DNA from: Actinomycetes bacterium
GTDB lineage: Bacteria > Actinomycetota > Acidimicrobiia > Spongiisociales > UBA5794
Length of the DNA stretch: 36,392 bases
Direction: 5' to 3'
Assembly: GCA_023336875.1 (NCBI GenBank)
Contig: JAMBLH010000087.1
Span: forward strand, 1 to 36,392
A model generated the notes under the pieces. That model was not told the origin of the DNA, did no database searches, and saw only the letters and a list, made by a program, of their open reading frames with translations. Made by a program: the position numbers and the translations under genes. Below are positions 17,218 through 25,442 of this stretch, one piece after another (positions within the stretch are counted from its first letter, which is position 1; the number at the start of each line of letters is the position of its first letter).

Positions 17218-18086
17218 TGCAGCGTTGGATGCTGGCTGCGAGGCCAGCAACACTGCCCGCAGGTATCGCGGCTGTACTTGTCGGGAGCGCCAGTGCATGG
17301 CATGACGGCGTCATCGAGCTACTCCCCTTCGTCATGGTTCTCTTCTCTGTGATTGCGATCCAGATCGGTGTCAACTACGCAAACGACCTCGCTGACGCGC
17401 ACAAGGGCGCCGATACCGACACCCGAATCGGGCCTCAGAGAGCAGTTGCGTCAGGTGCGATCTCGTCGAGTGAGATGAAACGTGGAATTGTGGTCGCCTT
17501 CGGCCTTGCGGGGCTCTTCGGCCTCTATCTCATCTGGTACGCCGGATGGCCCATCTTCGTGATCGGTGTCATCTCGATCCTCGCGGCCCTCGGGTACACC
17601 AATGGTCCTGTTCCCTACGGCTACTACGGGTTGGGTGAGTTGTTCGTATTCGTGTTCTTCGGCCTGGTCGCAACGGTCGGGACCCGATTCGTGTTCGGGA
17701 CGCCAGTTCCCTCTGAAGCTTGGGCGGGTGGTGTCGTCATGGGTCTGTTGGCCTCAGCAATACTCGAGGCCAACAACATCAGGGACATCGATACGGACAG
17801 GGATGCCGGAAAGCGAACACTTGCCGTGGTTGTCGGGAGAACATGGGCGAGGAGGTTCTATGCGGCAACTCTCATCGCGAGCTTCCTCGTGATCGTCTTC
17901 GGATCTCTCGTCGGATGGTTCCCTCCGCTCGCGATGATCGCTGTACTCGTCGCACCGTTGAGCATCCCACTGATCAAGACGGTGTTCACAGAAACAGCGG
18001 GCCCTCCACTCATCGAAGTTCTCAAAGGAACAGCTCAGCTCCAACTCTTCGTGGCCTTGTTGCTGTCTCTGGCGATCGCGTTCTGA
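17217..18086 (+). CDS. menA: 1,4-Dihydroxy-2-naphthoate polyprenyltransferase
   Basis: 289-residue UbiA-superfamily membrane protein that attaches the polyprenyl tail to dihydroxynaphthoate. The two Asp-rich motifs are NYANDLADAHKGADTDTR (53–70) and LEANNIRDIDTDRDAGKRTLAV (183–204), which bind the Mg-diphosphate of the prenyl donor. They sit between about eight or nine hydrophobic helices. The GTG start overlaps the menB stop by one base (TAGTG), so the pair is coupled. Adjacent menB and menD confirm MenA over a ubiquinone-type UbiA. Confidence 0.94.
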   Translation: MQRWMLAARPATLPAGIAAVLVGSASAWHDGVIELLPFVMVLFSVIAIQIGVNYANDLADAHKGADTDTRIGPQRAVASGAISSSEMKRGIVVAFGLAGLFGLYLIWYAGWPIFVIGVISILAALGYTNGPVPYGYYGLGELFVFVFFGLVATVGTRFVFGTPVPSEAWAGGVVMGLLASAILEANNIRDIDTDRDAGKRTLAVVVGRTWARRFYAATLIASFLVIVFGSLVGWFPPLAMIAVLVAPLSIPLIKTVFTETAGPPLIEVLKGTAQLQLFVALLLSLAIAF

Positions 18087-18109
18087 GGGGTAGGGTAGGC
18101 TGACCGCTC
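18087..18109 (+). promoter_or_regulatory. menD promoter candidate (leaderless)
   Basis: TAGGCT (18096–18101), preceded by an overlapping TAGGGT (18091–18096), lies 8 bases before the menD GTG with no Shine-Dalgarno between. This suggests an internal promoter giving a leaderless menD mRNA in addition to read-through from menA. No clear -35 box. Confidence 0.4.
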
Positions 18110-19756
18110 GTGAGCAGAGCAGATGAAACCGCACTCTATTGCGCCGATCTCGTGGCAGGGATCGCTGATGCTGGCGTTGCTATCGCATTCATCTCACCTG
18201 GCTCACGCAACACCCCTCTGACGCTTGCGTTCGCAGCTGAACCACGAATCAGGGATGTCTCGGTCCGCGATGAGAGATCCGCTGGTTTCATGGCTGTGGG
18301 ATACGGAAAATCCACTGGCACGCCAGCGGCGGTCGTGTGCACATCTGGGTCAGCAGGAACCCACTACTTCCCTTCAGTCGTAGAAGCGGATCAGGCGGCG
18401 GTGCCGATGATCGTGCTGACTGCCGATCGCCCCGCCAGTGTTCGGGGGACGGGTGCGCCCCAGACAACGAACCAGCTGGATCTCTACGGTTCGCACGTCA
18501 AGACCTTCACCGATCTGGCGGTCGGCAGCGATTCGGGTCGCGTCGACGGCCATTGCATCGTCGAGTCGTCTCTTTCGGTGCCACCAGGGCCTGTCCATGG
18601 GAACGCCTCATTCGATGAGCCGCTCGTACCGAAATCTCCCGTAGCTCCATCGGAACCGTTCGAGATGGTTGCCCACGAATCGTCAGAAGAGCTATCTGGC
18701 GACGCACTCGATCGGCTCGTCGGAAAGAAGGTGCTCATCGTTGCGGGAGGCAGGCAGCGCCCCGGCTTCGCGAGTGCGCTGAACCGCGTTGCACACTCGC
18801 TGGGTGCACCGGTGATCGCTGATCCACAGTGTTGGGTGACAGGTGACAACACCATTGCACATGGTGACCTTCTCGCCACAGGTCGCCAGGCCTTCGAAGT
18901 CCACAGTCCAGATATCGTGCTCCGACTCGGGCCACTGCCAACATCGAAGCCGATCTGGAGTTGGCTCGAACACTCGGATGTTGAACAGATCCTGGTCGAC
19001 CGGTCACGTTTCACTGATCCCCTTGGAAGCGCCGCGACGGCTATCGCCGCTGATCCGACGTCCTTTCTCCAAGCGGCTGACCCCGACCAGTCCAGTGCTC
19101 TCTATTTCCTTGAAGTGTGGCGCTCAATGGATCGGGCGGTGGGCACGGCATCCGAAGAGGCGATGCGTGGTCTGCCGTTCCCGAATGAACCCGAGATCGC
19201 GCGTGCGCTCGTGTCCAACGTTCCAAACGGGAGCACCGTCTACGTCGGTTCCTCCATGCCAATACGCGATGTGGACACCTTTGCGGTGCCGCGCTCCGAC
19301 ATCCGCGTTCTCGCGAACAGGGGCGTCAATGGAATCGATGGAACGATCTCATCGGCGATTGGATCCGCGCTGTCTGGCGAACAGGTCACCCTGCTCCTCG
19401 GCGATGTTGCCGCGCTCCATGACGCGACTGCTCTTGCAGAGGCCCAGCTGCTCGGAGTCCCGCTGCGAATAGTCGTCGTGAACAACGACGGCGGCGGCAT
19501 CTTCTCTTTCCTTCCCCAGGCACGTTCAGACGTCGTGGGTCACGACATATTTGAACAGCACTGGGGAACACCCCACGGACTCTCCCTCTCCGCGATCGCG
19601 AACAGCTTCGGGCTTGCCTCATCGGTGGTGGTCACGCTTGAGGATTTCGCCGCAATCGTGTCAGAGCCCATTGCCGGGCCACAGCTGATCGAACTTGTCA
19701 CAAACCGCGATACCAACGTGGCGATCCATCATTCGATTCGCGAATCCATCAAATAG
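18110..19756 (+). CDS. menD: 2-Succinyl-5-enolpyruvyl-6-hydroxy-3-cyclohexene-1-carboxylate synthase
   Basis: 548-residue thiamine-diphosphate enzyme that condenses isochorismate with 2-oxoglutarate, the first committed step of classical menaquinone synthesis. The N-terminal substrate region has the MenD signature FISPGSRNTPLTLAFA (about 25–40). The ThDP/Mg motif is GDVAALHDATAL followed by VVVNNDGGGIFSFLP, matching the GDX(~25)NN family pattern. SSMPIRDVDTF is also typical of MenD. Full length. The GTG start is supported by the leaderless-type -10 box; an ATG in another frame at 18123 is not usable. The stop is only 2 bases from the converging menF stop. Confidence 0.96.
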   Translation: MSRADETALYCADLVAGIADAGVAIAFISPGSRNTPLTLAFAAEPRIRDVSVRDERSAGFMAVGYGKSTGTPAAVVCTSGSAGTHYFPSVVEADQAAVPMIVLTADRPASVRGTGAPQTTNQLDLYGSHVKTFTDLAVGSDSGRVDGHCIVESSLSVPPGPVHGNASFDEPLVPKSPVAPSEPFEMVAHESSEELSGDALDRLVGKKVLIVAGGRQRPGFASALNRVAHSLGAPVIADPQCWVTGDNTIAHGDLLATGRQAFEVHSPDIVLRLGPLPTSKPIWSWLEHSDVEQILVDRSRFTDPLGSAATAIAADPTSFLQAADPDQSSALYFLEVWRSMDRAVGTASEEAMRGLPFPNEPEIARALVSNVPNGSTVYVGSSMPIRDVDTFAVPRSDIRVLANRGVNGIDGTISSAIGSALSGEQVTLLLGDVAALHDATALAEAQLLGVPLRIVVVNNDGGGIFSFLPQARSDVVGHDIFEQHWGTPHGLSLSAIANSFGLASSVVVTLEDFAAIVSEPIAGPQLIELVTNRDTNVAIHHSIRESIK

Positions 19757-19758
19757 AG

Positions 19759-21075
19759 TTAGTTCGCTGTCAGAAGGTCCATAAGTGGACGGAGCTTGAG
19801 GCGTGTTTCCACAAGTTCAGCGTTCGGCTCCGAATCCGCGACAATGCCTGCGCCTGCGAATACATGAGTCGTATCGCCTCGGATCAGGCCGCAGCGCAAG
19901 CCAATGCAGATTGCGCCATCGCCTGCTCCGTTTACCCAACCCACACCGCCCGTATACCACCCTCGGTCGATGACCTCGTGCTCCTTGATATACCGAACAG
20001 CCGTTTCTCGCGCAACGCCTCCAACGGCGGGGGTTGGATGGCTCGCCTCGATCACATCGAGAACACCGATTCCCGGCGCGAGCTCACCCTCGATCTCTGT
20101 TGAGAGATGCTGCACTGTCGCCATCTTCTTCAGCGAGGGCGTGGAGGGGACGCCGAGGCTCACGGTGAGAGGTGAGAGTCTCTGGACAAGATCATCGACA
20201 ACGAGTGCGTGCTCCTCTCGATCCTTGGAGGAGTCAATGAGACGCTGGCCAAGAAGGCTGTCCTCGTCCTCACCCTCGCCACGCGGTGCCGATCCGGCGA
20301 GCGGATTCGAGTGCAGTTGATTTCCTCTGACGTCGGCAAGGAGCTCTGGACTCGCCCCCATGAATACCGCGTCGCCCGACTTCCACGCAAAGCTGTAGCA
20401 CTGTGGATATGTGGTGGCGAGCGCCCGAAATACTCGGAGTATCGCTACAGGCTCGCTCGAGCGCACCACAACCGAACGCGAGAGAACAACCTTTTCGAAG
20501 TCTCCCCTGCCGATCGCTCCAACTGCCTCGGACACGCAGTCAGCCCACTCCGTTGCAGACGGGTGGGACTCGATGGAGTGATCACCGAGATCAACAACAG
20601 ACCTCCATTTCGGGTGCCTGAGAGAACCAAGGAGGGCCATGGTCGGGTCAGTGGAATCCGTGGCAGGGATGATCACCGTGAGCCTTCTGCTACCACCGAA
20701 TTGTTCGATCGTGATTCGAGGCAGAAACACCTCCGCGGGGTCATATCCATCCCAGATGTCCGACGTTGCACCGTCTGACAGAAATGAGAACCCCACGAAG
20801 GCCTTGAGATCCTGCTTCCCAACGGATGTAAGTGCCTCCTGGATCTCGTTGAAGCGGCCCGGACCGGACGCCGATGCACGCCACGCCGTCCCGAGCCCTA
20901 CCAGTTGATCACCATTCGGCATTGAGTAGGCCACGGCCCTGTCGACAAGTGTTGCTCCAGTGCGTGCAAAATCGAATGGGTCGAAGTCGATTCCGATTGA
21001 TGCAACACGACATCCGGATTGCGAGTCGAGCTGTCGATTGAGTTCGGAGATCTCGTTGGCGGTGAGCAGACGCAT
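19759..21075 (-). CDS. menF: Isochorismate synthase
   Basis: 438-residue chorismate-binding enzyme converting chorismate to isochorismate, feeding MenD. Family features are DFEKVVLSRSV with the catalytic-base lysine, HSNPLAGSAPRG followed by SLLGQRLIDSSKDREEHALVVD, VQHLSTEIEG, HPTPAVGGVARETA and the C-terminal GVGWVNGAGDGAICIGLRC, which carry the Mg and substrate ligands. Assignment to menF over a siderophore or salicylate enzyme rests on the flanking menD. The ATG at 21075 has TACCAT (21088–21083) 7 bases upstream and no Shine-Dalgarno, suggesting a leaderless promoter within the 28-base gap after the hydrolase gene. Confidence 0.93.
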   Translation of the reverse strand: MRLLTANEISELNRQLDSQSGCRVASIGIDFDPFDFARTGATLVDRAVAYSMPNGDQLVGLGTAWRASASGPGRFNEIQEALTSVGKQDLKAFVGFSFLSDGATSDIWDGYDPAEVFLPRITIEQFGGSRRLTVIIPATDSTDPTMALLGSLRHPKWRSVVDLGDHSIESHPSATEWADCVSEAVGAIGRGDFEKVVLSRSVVVRSSEPVAILRVFRALATTYPQCYSFAWKSGDAVFMGASPELLADVRGNQLHSNPLAGSAPRGEGEDEDSLLGQRLIDSSKDREEHALVVDDLVQRLSPLTVSLGVPSTPSLKKMATVQHLSTEIEGELAPGIGVLDVIEASHPTPAVGGVARETAVRYIKEHEVIDRGWYTGGVGWVNGAGDGAICIGLRCGLIRGDTTHVFAGAGIVADSEPNAELVETRLKLRPLMDLLTAN

Positions 21076-21103
21076 CGGCTGGATGGTAGATGCGGTTCAC
21101 CGC

Positions 21104-21913
21104 TCAGATGGTTCCGATCGCACGATCAATGACCCGAGCCAGTCCCCGCGGAGCCTCCATTGGCACGAGATGGCCGACGCCTTCGACAACGACGAGACCG
21201 GCTTGTCGGAATCGTGAGACCAGAGAGCCGAGGAAAGGCTCCTGATGCGAAGTCGAGAACTCTCCTGCAACCAACGTGACCGGTACGTCGAGCGAGTCCA
21301 CGAGGTCCCACGTATCGTGATTGGAACCCTCCGCGTAATAGTCAGCCTCAACGGCGGGTGCGCACTTCAGCTCGAATCCGTCTGCGGACTCCCTGAATCC
21401 ACCATCGAGATACGCATCAAGCGATCGTTCGGTCCAGGCGGAGAACGGTCCGTTGCTGAAGCGCTCCTTCGCTGCTTGCCTCGACTCGAATACGCTTCGC
21501 CGCCTCCTCGCAACCGCTGACATTGGCCCATCGAGCCGTCTTGCTGGCGTGGGGAAGATGATTGGCTCGATCAGGACCAGATGTCTGAATGTCCCCGGTC
21601 GGGCCGCCTCGGCTCGCACGAGTGCTGCACCGCCACAGGAGTGACCCACGCCAACCAACGCCGTTCGCCCGTCGACCGCGGTCAGCACATCTCCACCCAG
21701 GTGATCCCAGTGATAGGGGAACTCTCCCTGCGCACTGTCCCCGTGACCCCTCAAATCCATCGAAATCCACGGGAACGGGTCTGTGGCCATGGCGTCGATG
21801 ACGGGACCCCACACCTCTTTGCAGAAACCGGTTGCGTGGACAAAAAGCGCCTCGGGATCACCGCTCCCCCCGGAGGCGGTCGCTATCGGAGGCGCATCTG
21901 TGCCGTCAGTCAC
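21104..21913 (-). CDS. Alpha/beta hydrolase (possible MenH candidate)
   Basis: 269 residues from the GTG at 21913, which overlaps the stop of the CBS–BON gene by 8 bases. The longer open frame upstream would lie inside that gene and is not used. The nucleophile elbow is GVGHSCGGAAL (Ser92) and the C-terminal histidine is GVGHLVP (His248). The place of the usual acid, VAGEFSTSH, has Ser220 instead of Asp; Glu218 is nearby and could serve. SMDLRGHGDS (51–60) is a normal core segment. Lying 28 bases before menF it could be a MenH, but the coupling to the CBS gene argues equally for another role. Confidence 0.82.
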   Translation of the reverse strand: MTDGTDAPPIATASGGSGDPEALFVHATGFCKEVWGPVIDAMATDPFPWISMDLRGHGDSAQGEFPYHWDHLGGDVLTAVDGRTALVGVGHSCGGAALVRAEAARPGTFRHLVLIEPIIFPTPARRLDGPMSAVARRRRSVFESRQAAKERFSNGPFSAWTERSLDAYLDGGFRESADGFELKCAPAVEADYYAEGSNHDTWDLVDSLDVPVTLVAGEFSTSHQEPFLGSLVSRFRQAGLVVVEGVGHLVPMEAPRGLARVIDRAIGTI

Positions 21914-22526
21914 TAACGGGTTCGACTCCCCCTGTGTCGTCAAGACGCCACGTGAGGTCGTTCTGCACATCAACCACGCCGTCAAGACGTCGTGCAAGTT
22001 CTTCCACGAGGCGGGCTTCTGTTCTCGTTCCGATGCTTCCAACGAATCGTACGATTCCGTTTGCGACAGAAACGTCAACGGTTGCCGGATCAACGAAGAG
22101 AACTCGCCTGATCAGATCCTCCCTGATCTCATCCTCTATGAGATCGTCCGGGCGGGTGAACGCCGCAACGATGTCAAACCTTGACAGGACGCCAACCATC
22201 TTTGCGTCCTCAACCACAACGACACGTTTCACGTCGTGACTCTGCATGAATCGAGCGGCCTCAAGTACCTCCAGGTCCGCTGGCACGCTCAGGACTGAGT
22301 GAGACATCACATCTCGCACCAACTCGGGAACAATGCCGGACTCGGAACGCTCCACTTCGAGAGCGAGGAAGTCACCCTCGGTGATGATGCCAAGCACGTG
22401 GTCATCTGAATCAACAACGGGCAGGCCCGACACGCGGTATCGGAACATCATCCGAGCGGCATCTCTGACCGACGTGGTCTGCCCAACAGCTACTACATCA
22501 GTTGTCATCAGATCTCTGACGTGCAT
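21906..22526 (-). CDS. CBS-pair plus BON domain protein
   Basis: 206 residues. Two CBS repeats (about 1–60 and 65–125; MTTDVVAVGQTTSVRDAARMMFRYRVSGLPVVD and VMSHSVLSVPADLEVLEAARFMQSHDVKRVVVVE) form an adenosyl-nucleotide-sensing Bateman module. A BON domain follows (about 131–190; IREDLIRRVLFVDPATVDVSVANGIVRFVGSI). This CBS–BON arrangement is common in actinomycetes. The ATG at 22526 follows an AGGGAG sequence and is 9 bases after the upstream synthetase stop, and its own stop overlaps the hydrolase start, so it is the middle gene of a three-gene operon. It may report adenylate charge to the ADP-forming synthetase; that is speculative. Confidence 0.9.
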   Translation of the reverse strand: MHVRDLMTTDVVAVGQTTSVRDAARMMFRYRVSGLPVVDSDDHVLGIITEGDFLALEVERSESGIVPELVRDVMSHSVLSVPADLEVLEAARFMQSHDVKRVVVVEDAKMVGVLSRFDIVAAFTRPDDLIEDEIREDLIRRVLFVDPATVDVSVANGIVRFVGSIGTRTEARLVEELARRLDGVVDVQNDLTWRLDDTGGVEPVSD

Positions 22527-22535
22527 GTCAGCTCC

Positions 22536-25301
22536 CTATATCTTCGACGGAAGGTGTGTTCTGGACGGCATCCATGTCCCATCTGTCGGCCTCACTTTGA
22601 TCCGTGCGTCCACGATACGCACACCTGAGCCCGGTGTGCCGACCTTCACCGGGTTTAGATCCATCTCAATGATCTCGGGAAGGTCCTCGATGAGTGCAGA
22701 TACGCGCAGCAGAGTGTCGATGACAGCATCGATGTCGCCTGGCTCTCCGCCCCTGTAGCCCTCGAGCAACTTCGCCGACTTCACTTCCCGGATCATCTCG
22801 GACGCAACAAGGTCGGTGAGGGGATGGATCCTGAACACGACGTCACCGATCAGTTCGACGAACACGCCGCCCAATCCGAAGACTATGAGCGGCCCGAAGG
22901 TTGGATCCTCCACCATCCCGATCAGGACTTCGTGGCCACCCGATACGAATTCCTGAACGAGCACTCCCTCAGGATCAGGGACCGCTCCTGTCACCTGCTC
23001 GTAGGCGGCCTCGATAGCCCCGGGTCCTGAAATGTCCAGGGCAACGCCGCCCACGTCCGACTTGTGGACAGCTGAGGGCGAGATCACCTTGAGAACGATC
23101 GGACCGCCAAGCTCTTCCCCGAATGCGACCGCATCCTCGATGTTCGTCACAACTTGTGCCCTTGGAATAGCAATGCCATAGGCCTCAAGCAGAGTGTCAA
23201 CCGCGTCGGGATCGAGCCAGATTCCTTCATCATCGATCCCGTCATCGGTGCGGCCAAAGACCGCATCAATGACATAGCGGGCACCTGCCGCATCGATGTC
23301 GTCGAACTCGATGAACTTGCCCTCGGGGCGAGCAAGCCATTCAGCGTATGTTGTTGCTTTTCGCAGTGCCTTCGCTGCCCGCTCGGGGAATGCGAATGTG
23401 GGGAACCCGACATCTGGGCTCGAGAGCTCTGTAGGTGCTCCCCCTGATTGCATGTACACGCATAGGAAGGTCTTGTCGTCAGGCGAAGCCTCCCCAGCCT
23501 CGCGTATTGCTGTGGCGGTAGCTGAGACACCGACATCTGAAGCTGGTATGAACAGTGTGATGAGGGCATCGACCTCATCGCTCAGGAGGAGGACGTCAAT
23601 AGCCTGTCGGTACTGGTCAGGGCCCGCGGCAGCGATCATGTCCACCGGGTTGGCCACCGCAGCCTCATCTGAAAGGAACCCTCGGAGTTCGGCTTGCAAC
23701 GCCTGGGAGAACTCAGGGACCCTCAGGCCCTGGGAGACGAGGGCATCCACCGCGAGAATCGCAGGTCCGCCAGCATTGGTGACCACAGCCACCCGATCAC
23801 CCTGTGGAACAGGCTGGTTCGCCAGCAGTGCCGTGACATCGAACAATTCCTCGAGGGTCGACACCCTTATGACACCGGACTGACGGAACAGCGCGTCGAC
23901 CGCAACATCGAGGCTCGCGAGTGACCCGGTATGGCTCGATGCTGCCCTGGCGCCCGCCATCGTCCTTCCCGATTTCACTGCAACGATCGGCTTCTTCTTT
24001 GCAATGCGACGGGCAATACGCGAGAACCGGCGGGGATTGCCAAAGGATTCGAGATAGAGGAGGATCACATCTGTGTTCGGATCGCCCTCCCAGAACAGGA
24101 GAAGATCGTCACCGGCCACGTCTGCTTTGTTGCCAACAGAGACGAATGTGGAGATTCCAATGTTGAGATGCGTGGCGTAGTCGAGGATTGCGAGACCAAG
24201 CGCGCCACTCTGGGATGACATCGAGACGTTCCCTGGTCTTGGCATTATCGGGCCGAACTGGCCGTCAAGACTCACCGCTGGATCCGTGTTCTGGAGACCC
24301 ATGCAATTGGGTCCAACCATCCGCATGCCAGCATCGCGAACGATGTTGAGGAGTTCACGCTCCATCTCTGACCCGGCTTCACCTGTCTCGGAGAAGCCAG
24401 CTGAGATCACCACAACACCTCTTACGCCTTTCTCAGCGCATTCGCGCACCACGTCGTTCACATACAGACTTGGTACAACAATGAAGGCCAGATCGACGGA
24501 GCCGGGAATGTCGAGCACAGACGCGTAGCTGTGAATCGACCGCACAACAGCCGCCTTTGGATTCACGGGATAGACAGGACCGTTGTAATCGGCGTTAATG
24601 ATGTTGTTGAATAGCCGACCCCCGATCGACTCCTTGTTGCGGCTGGCACCAATGACGGCGATGGAGGTTGGGTAGAACAACGGCATGACTGAGGCAGCAA
24701 TGGCGATCTGCTCTGCCCGACCCTCTGCCTCGAGTACGGCGTCCGATTGCTCCGTATCGATCTCAACGGTGTAGACGCCCTGATCCACATCGCGGTGCAT
24801 CGAGAAGCCTGCGTTCCTGAACACACGCATCATTGCATGGTTGTCCGCGAGAACGAATGCTCTGAAGCCCTTGATGTCGTGTGCCCTTGCGTAGGCGGCG
24901 ATTCGGTACACGAGCAGAGTTCCGATGCCCTTGCCCTGCATATCATCTGCGACCGTGAATGCGGCCTCAGCGAATCCGTCGGGACAGTCATCGGAGTTGT
25001 ATCGGCCGATGCCGACAAGGTTCCCGTCGACGATTGCGACGAATGCCATCTGTACGTCGTAGTCGAGCTGGGTGAACTGTTCGAGTTCCTTTGGTTCGAG
25101 TTGCTTCTTGACTCTGAAGAACCGGAAGTAGCTGCTCTCCGTCGACATGTTCTTGACAAATGCCTGGAGAGCGGGCGCGTCCGAGGGGACGATCGGCCGG
25201 AGTCGTACAGTGCCACCGTCCTTCAACACGGCGTTCTGTTCCCATTCGTGTGGATAGTCAGTTGGCGGGTCAGAGATGGTTGCTGGAGTGGTCACGGTCA
25301 T
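22536..25301 (-). CDS. GNAT–ADP-forming acyl-CoA synthetase fusion
   Basis: 921 residues from the ATG at 25301. An upstream in-frame GTG at 25385 has no ribosome signal and adds a low-complexity extension, so I did not use it. An N-terminal GNAT domain (about 25–185; acetyl-CoA loop DMQGKGIGT near 120–128) is fused to a complete ADP-forming acetate/acyl-CoA ligase: a CoA-binding domain (SIAVIGASRNKESIGG, 213–228), a ligase domain with SQSGALG (363–369) and SHTGSLA (456–462; His457 matches the phosphohistidine), and a C-terminal ATP-grasp part (LKVISPSAVHKSDVGGV). It could make acetyl-CoA with ADP release, acetylate proteins, or both. Bacterial Pat proteins have the same parts in the opposite order. 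Confidence 0.9.
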   Translation of the reverse strand: MTVTTPATISDPPTDYPHEWEQNAVLKDGGTVRLRPIVPSDAPALQAFVKNMSTESSYFRFFRVKKQLEPKELEQFTQLDYDVQMAFVAIVDGNLVGIGRYNSDDCPDGFAEAAFTVADDMQGKGIGTLLVYRIAAYARAHDIKGFRAFVLADNHAMMRVFRNAGFSMHRDVDQGVYTVEIDTEQSDAVLEAEGRAEQIAIAASVMPLFYPTSIAVIGASRNKESIGGRLFNNIINADYNGPVYPVNPKAAVVRSIHSYASVLDIPGSVDLAFIVVPSLYVNDVVRECAEKGVRGVVVISAGFSETGEAGSEMERELLNIVRDAGMRMVGPNCMGLQNTDPAVSLDGQFGPIMPRPGNVSMSSQSGALGLAILDYATHLNIGISTFVSVGNKADVAGDDLLLFWEGDPNTDVILLYLESFGNPRRFSRIARRIAKKKPIVAVKSGRTMAGARAASSHTGSLASLDVAVDALFRQSGVIRVSTLEELFDVTALLANQPVPQGDRVAVVTNAGGPAILAVDALVSQGLRVPEFSQALQAELRGFLSDEAAVANPVDMIAAAGPDQYRQAIDVLLLSDEVDALITLFIPASDVGVSATATAIREAGEASPDDKTFLCVYMQSGGAPTELSSPDVGFPTFAFPERAAKALRKATTYAEWLARPEGKFIEFDDIDAAGARYVIDAVFGRTDDGIDDEGIWLDPDAVDTLLEAYGIAIPRAQVVTNIEDAVAFGEELGGPIVLKVISPSAVHKSDVGGVALDISGPGAIEAAYEQVTGAVPDPEGVLVQEFVSGGHEVLIGMVEDPTFGPLIVFGLGGVFVELIGDVVFRIHPLTDLVASEMIREVKSAKLLEGYRGGEPGDIDAVIDTLLRVSALIEDLPEIIEMDLNPVKVGTPGSGVRIVDARIKVRPTDGTWMPSRTHLPSKI

Positions 25302-25336
25302 TGGATGCTCATACCTCTTGATGTTGTTGCATCCAA
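25302..25336 (-). promoter_or_regulatory. Leader hairpin framing the ribosome site of the synthetase mRNA
   Basis: A perfect 8-base inverted repeat, TTGGATGC (25301–25308) and GCATCCAA (25329–25336), leaves a 20-base loop. In the minus-strand mRNA the loop carries the AAGAGGT ribosome site, and the 3' arm runs directly into the AUG, whose A it includes. It could be an RNA switch on translation or a DNA operator. Confidence 0.4.
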
Positions 25337-25408
25337 TTGTGGCAGGTCGCTTGCGCTCTGAATCCTCACTCGCACCGATCGACACAGTTCGACGCCGGGC
25401 ATCTCACA

Positions 25409-25442
25409 TAGACAAGCGTCGATAGATTGCTAGAATCACTGC
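25409..25442 (+). promoter_or_regulatory. arsR-type gene promoter (leaderless)
   Basis: TAGACA (25409–25414), a 16-base spacer and TAGAAT (25431–25436) make the best-formed promoter in the window. The ATG follows 6 bases after the -10, so transcription should begin at the start codon; no Shine-Dalgarno is present. GATT-N5-AATC (25425–25437) overlaps the -10 and could be part of a self-repression site, but the arms are short. Confidence 0.6.

Noticed and set aside
16261..17298. A 345-codon frame on the minus strand across menB
   Set aside because: Antisense shadow of menB caused by codon bias; its translation has no recognisable domain, and menB is unmistakable.
21914..22093. 60-codon extension of the alpha/beta hydrolase
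   Set aside because: Falls inside the CBS–BON gene; the GTG at 21913 overlaps its stop by 8 bases.
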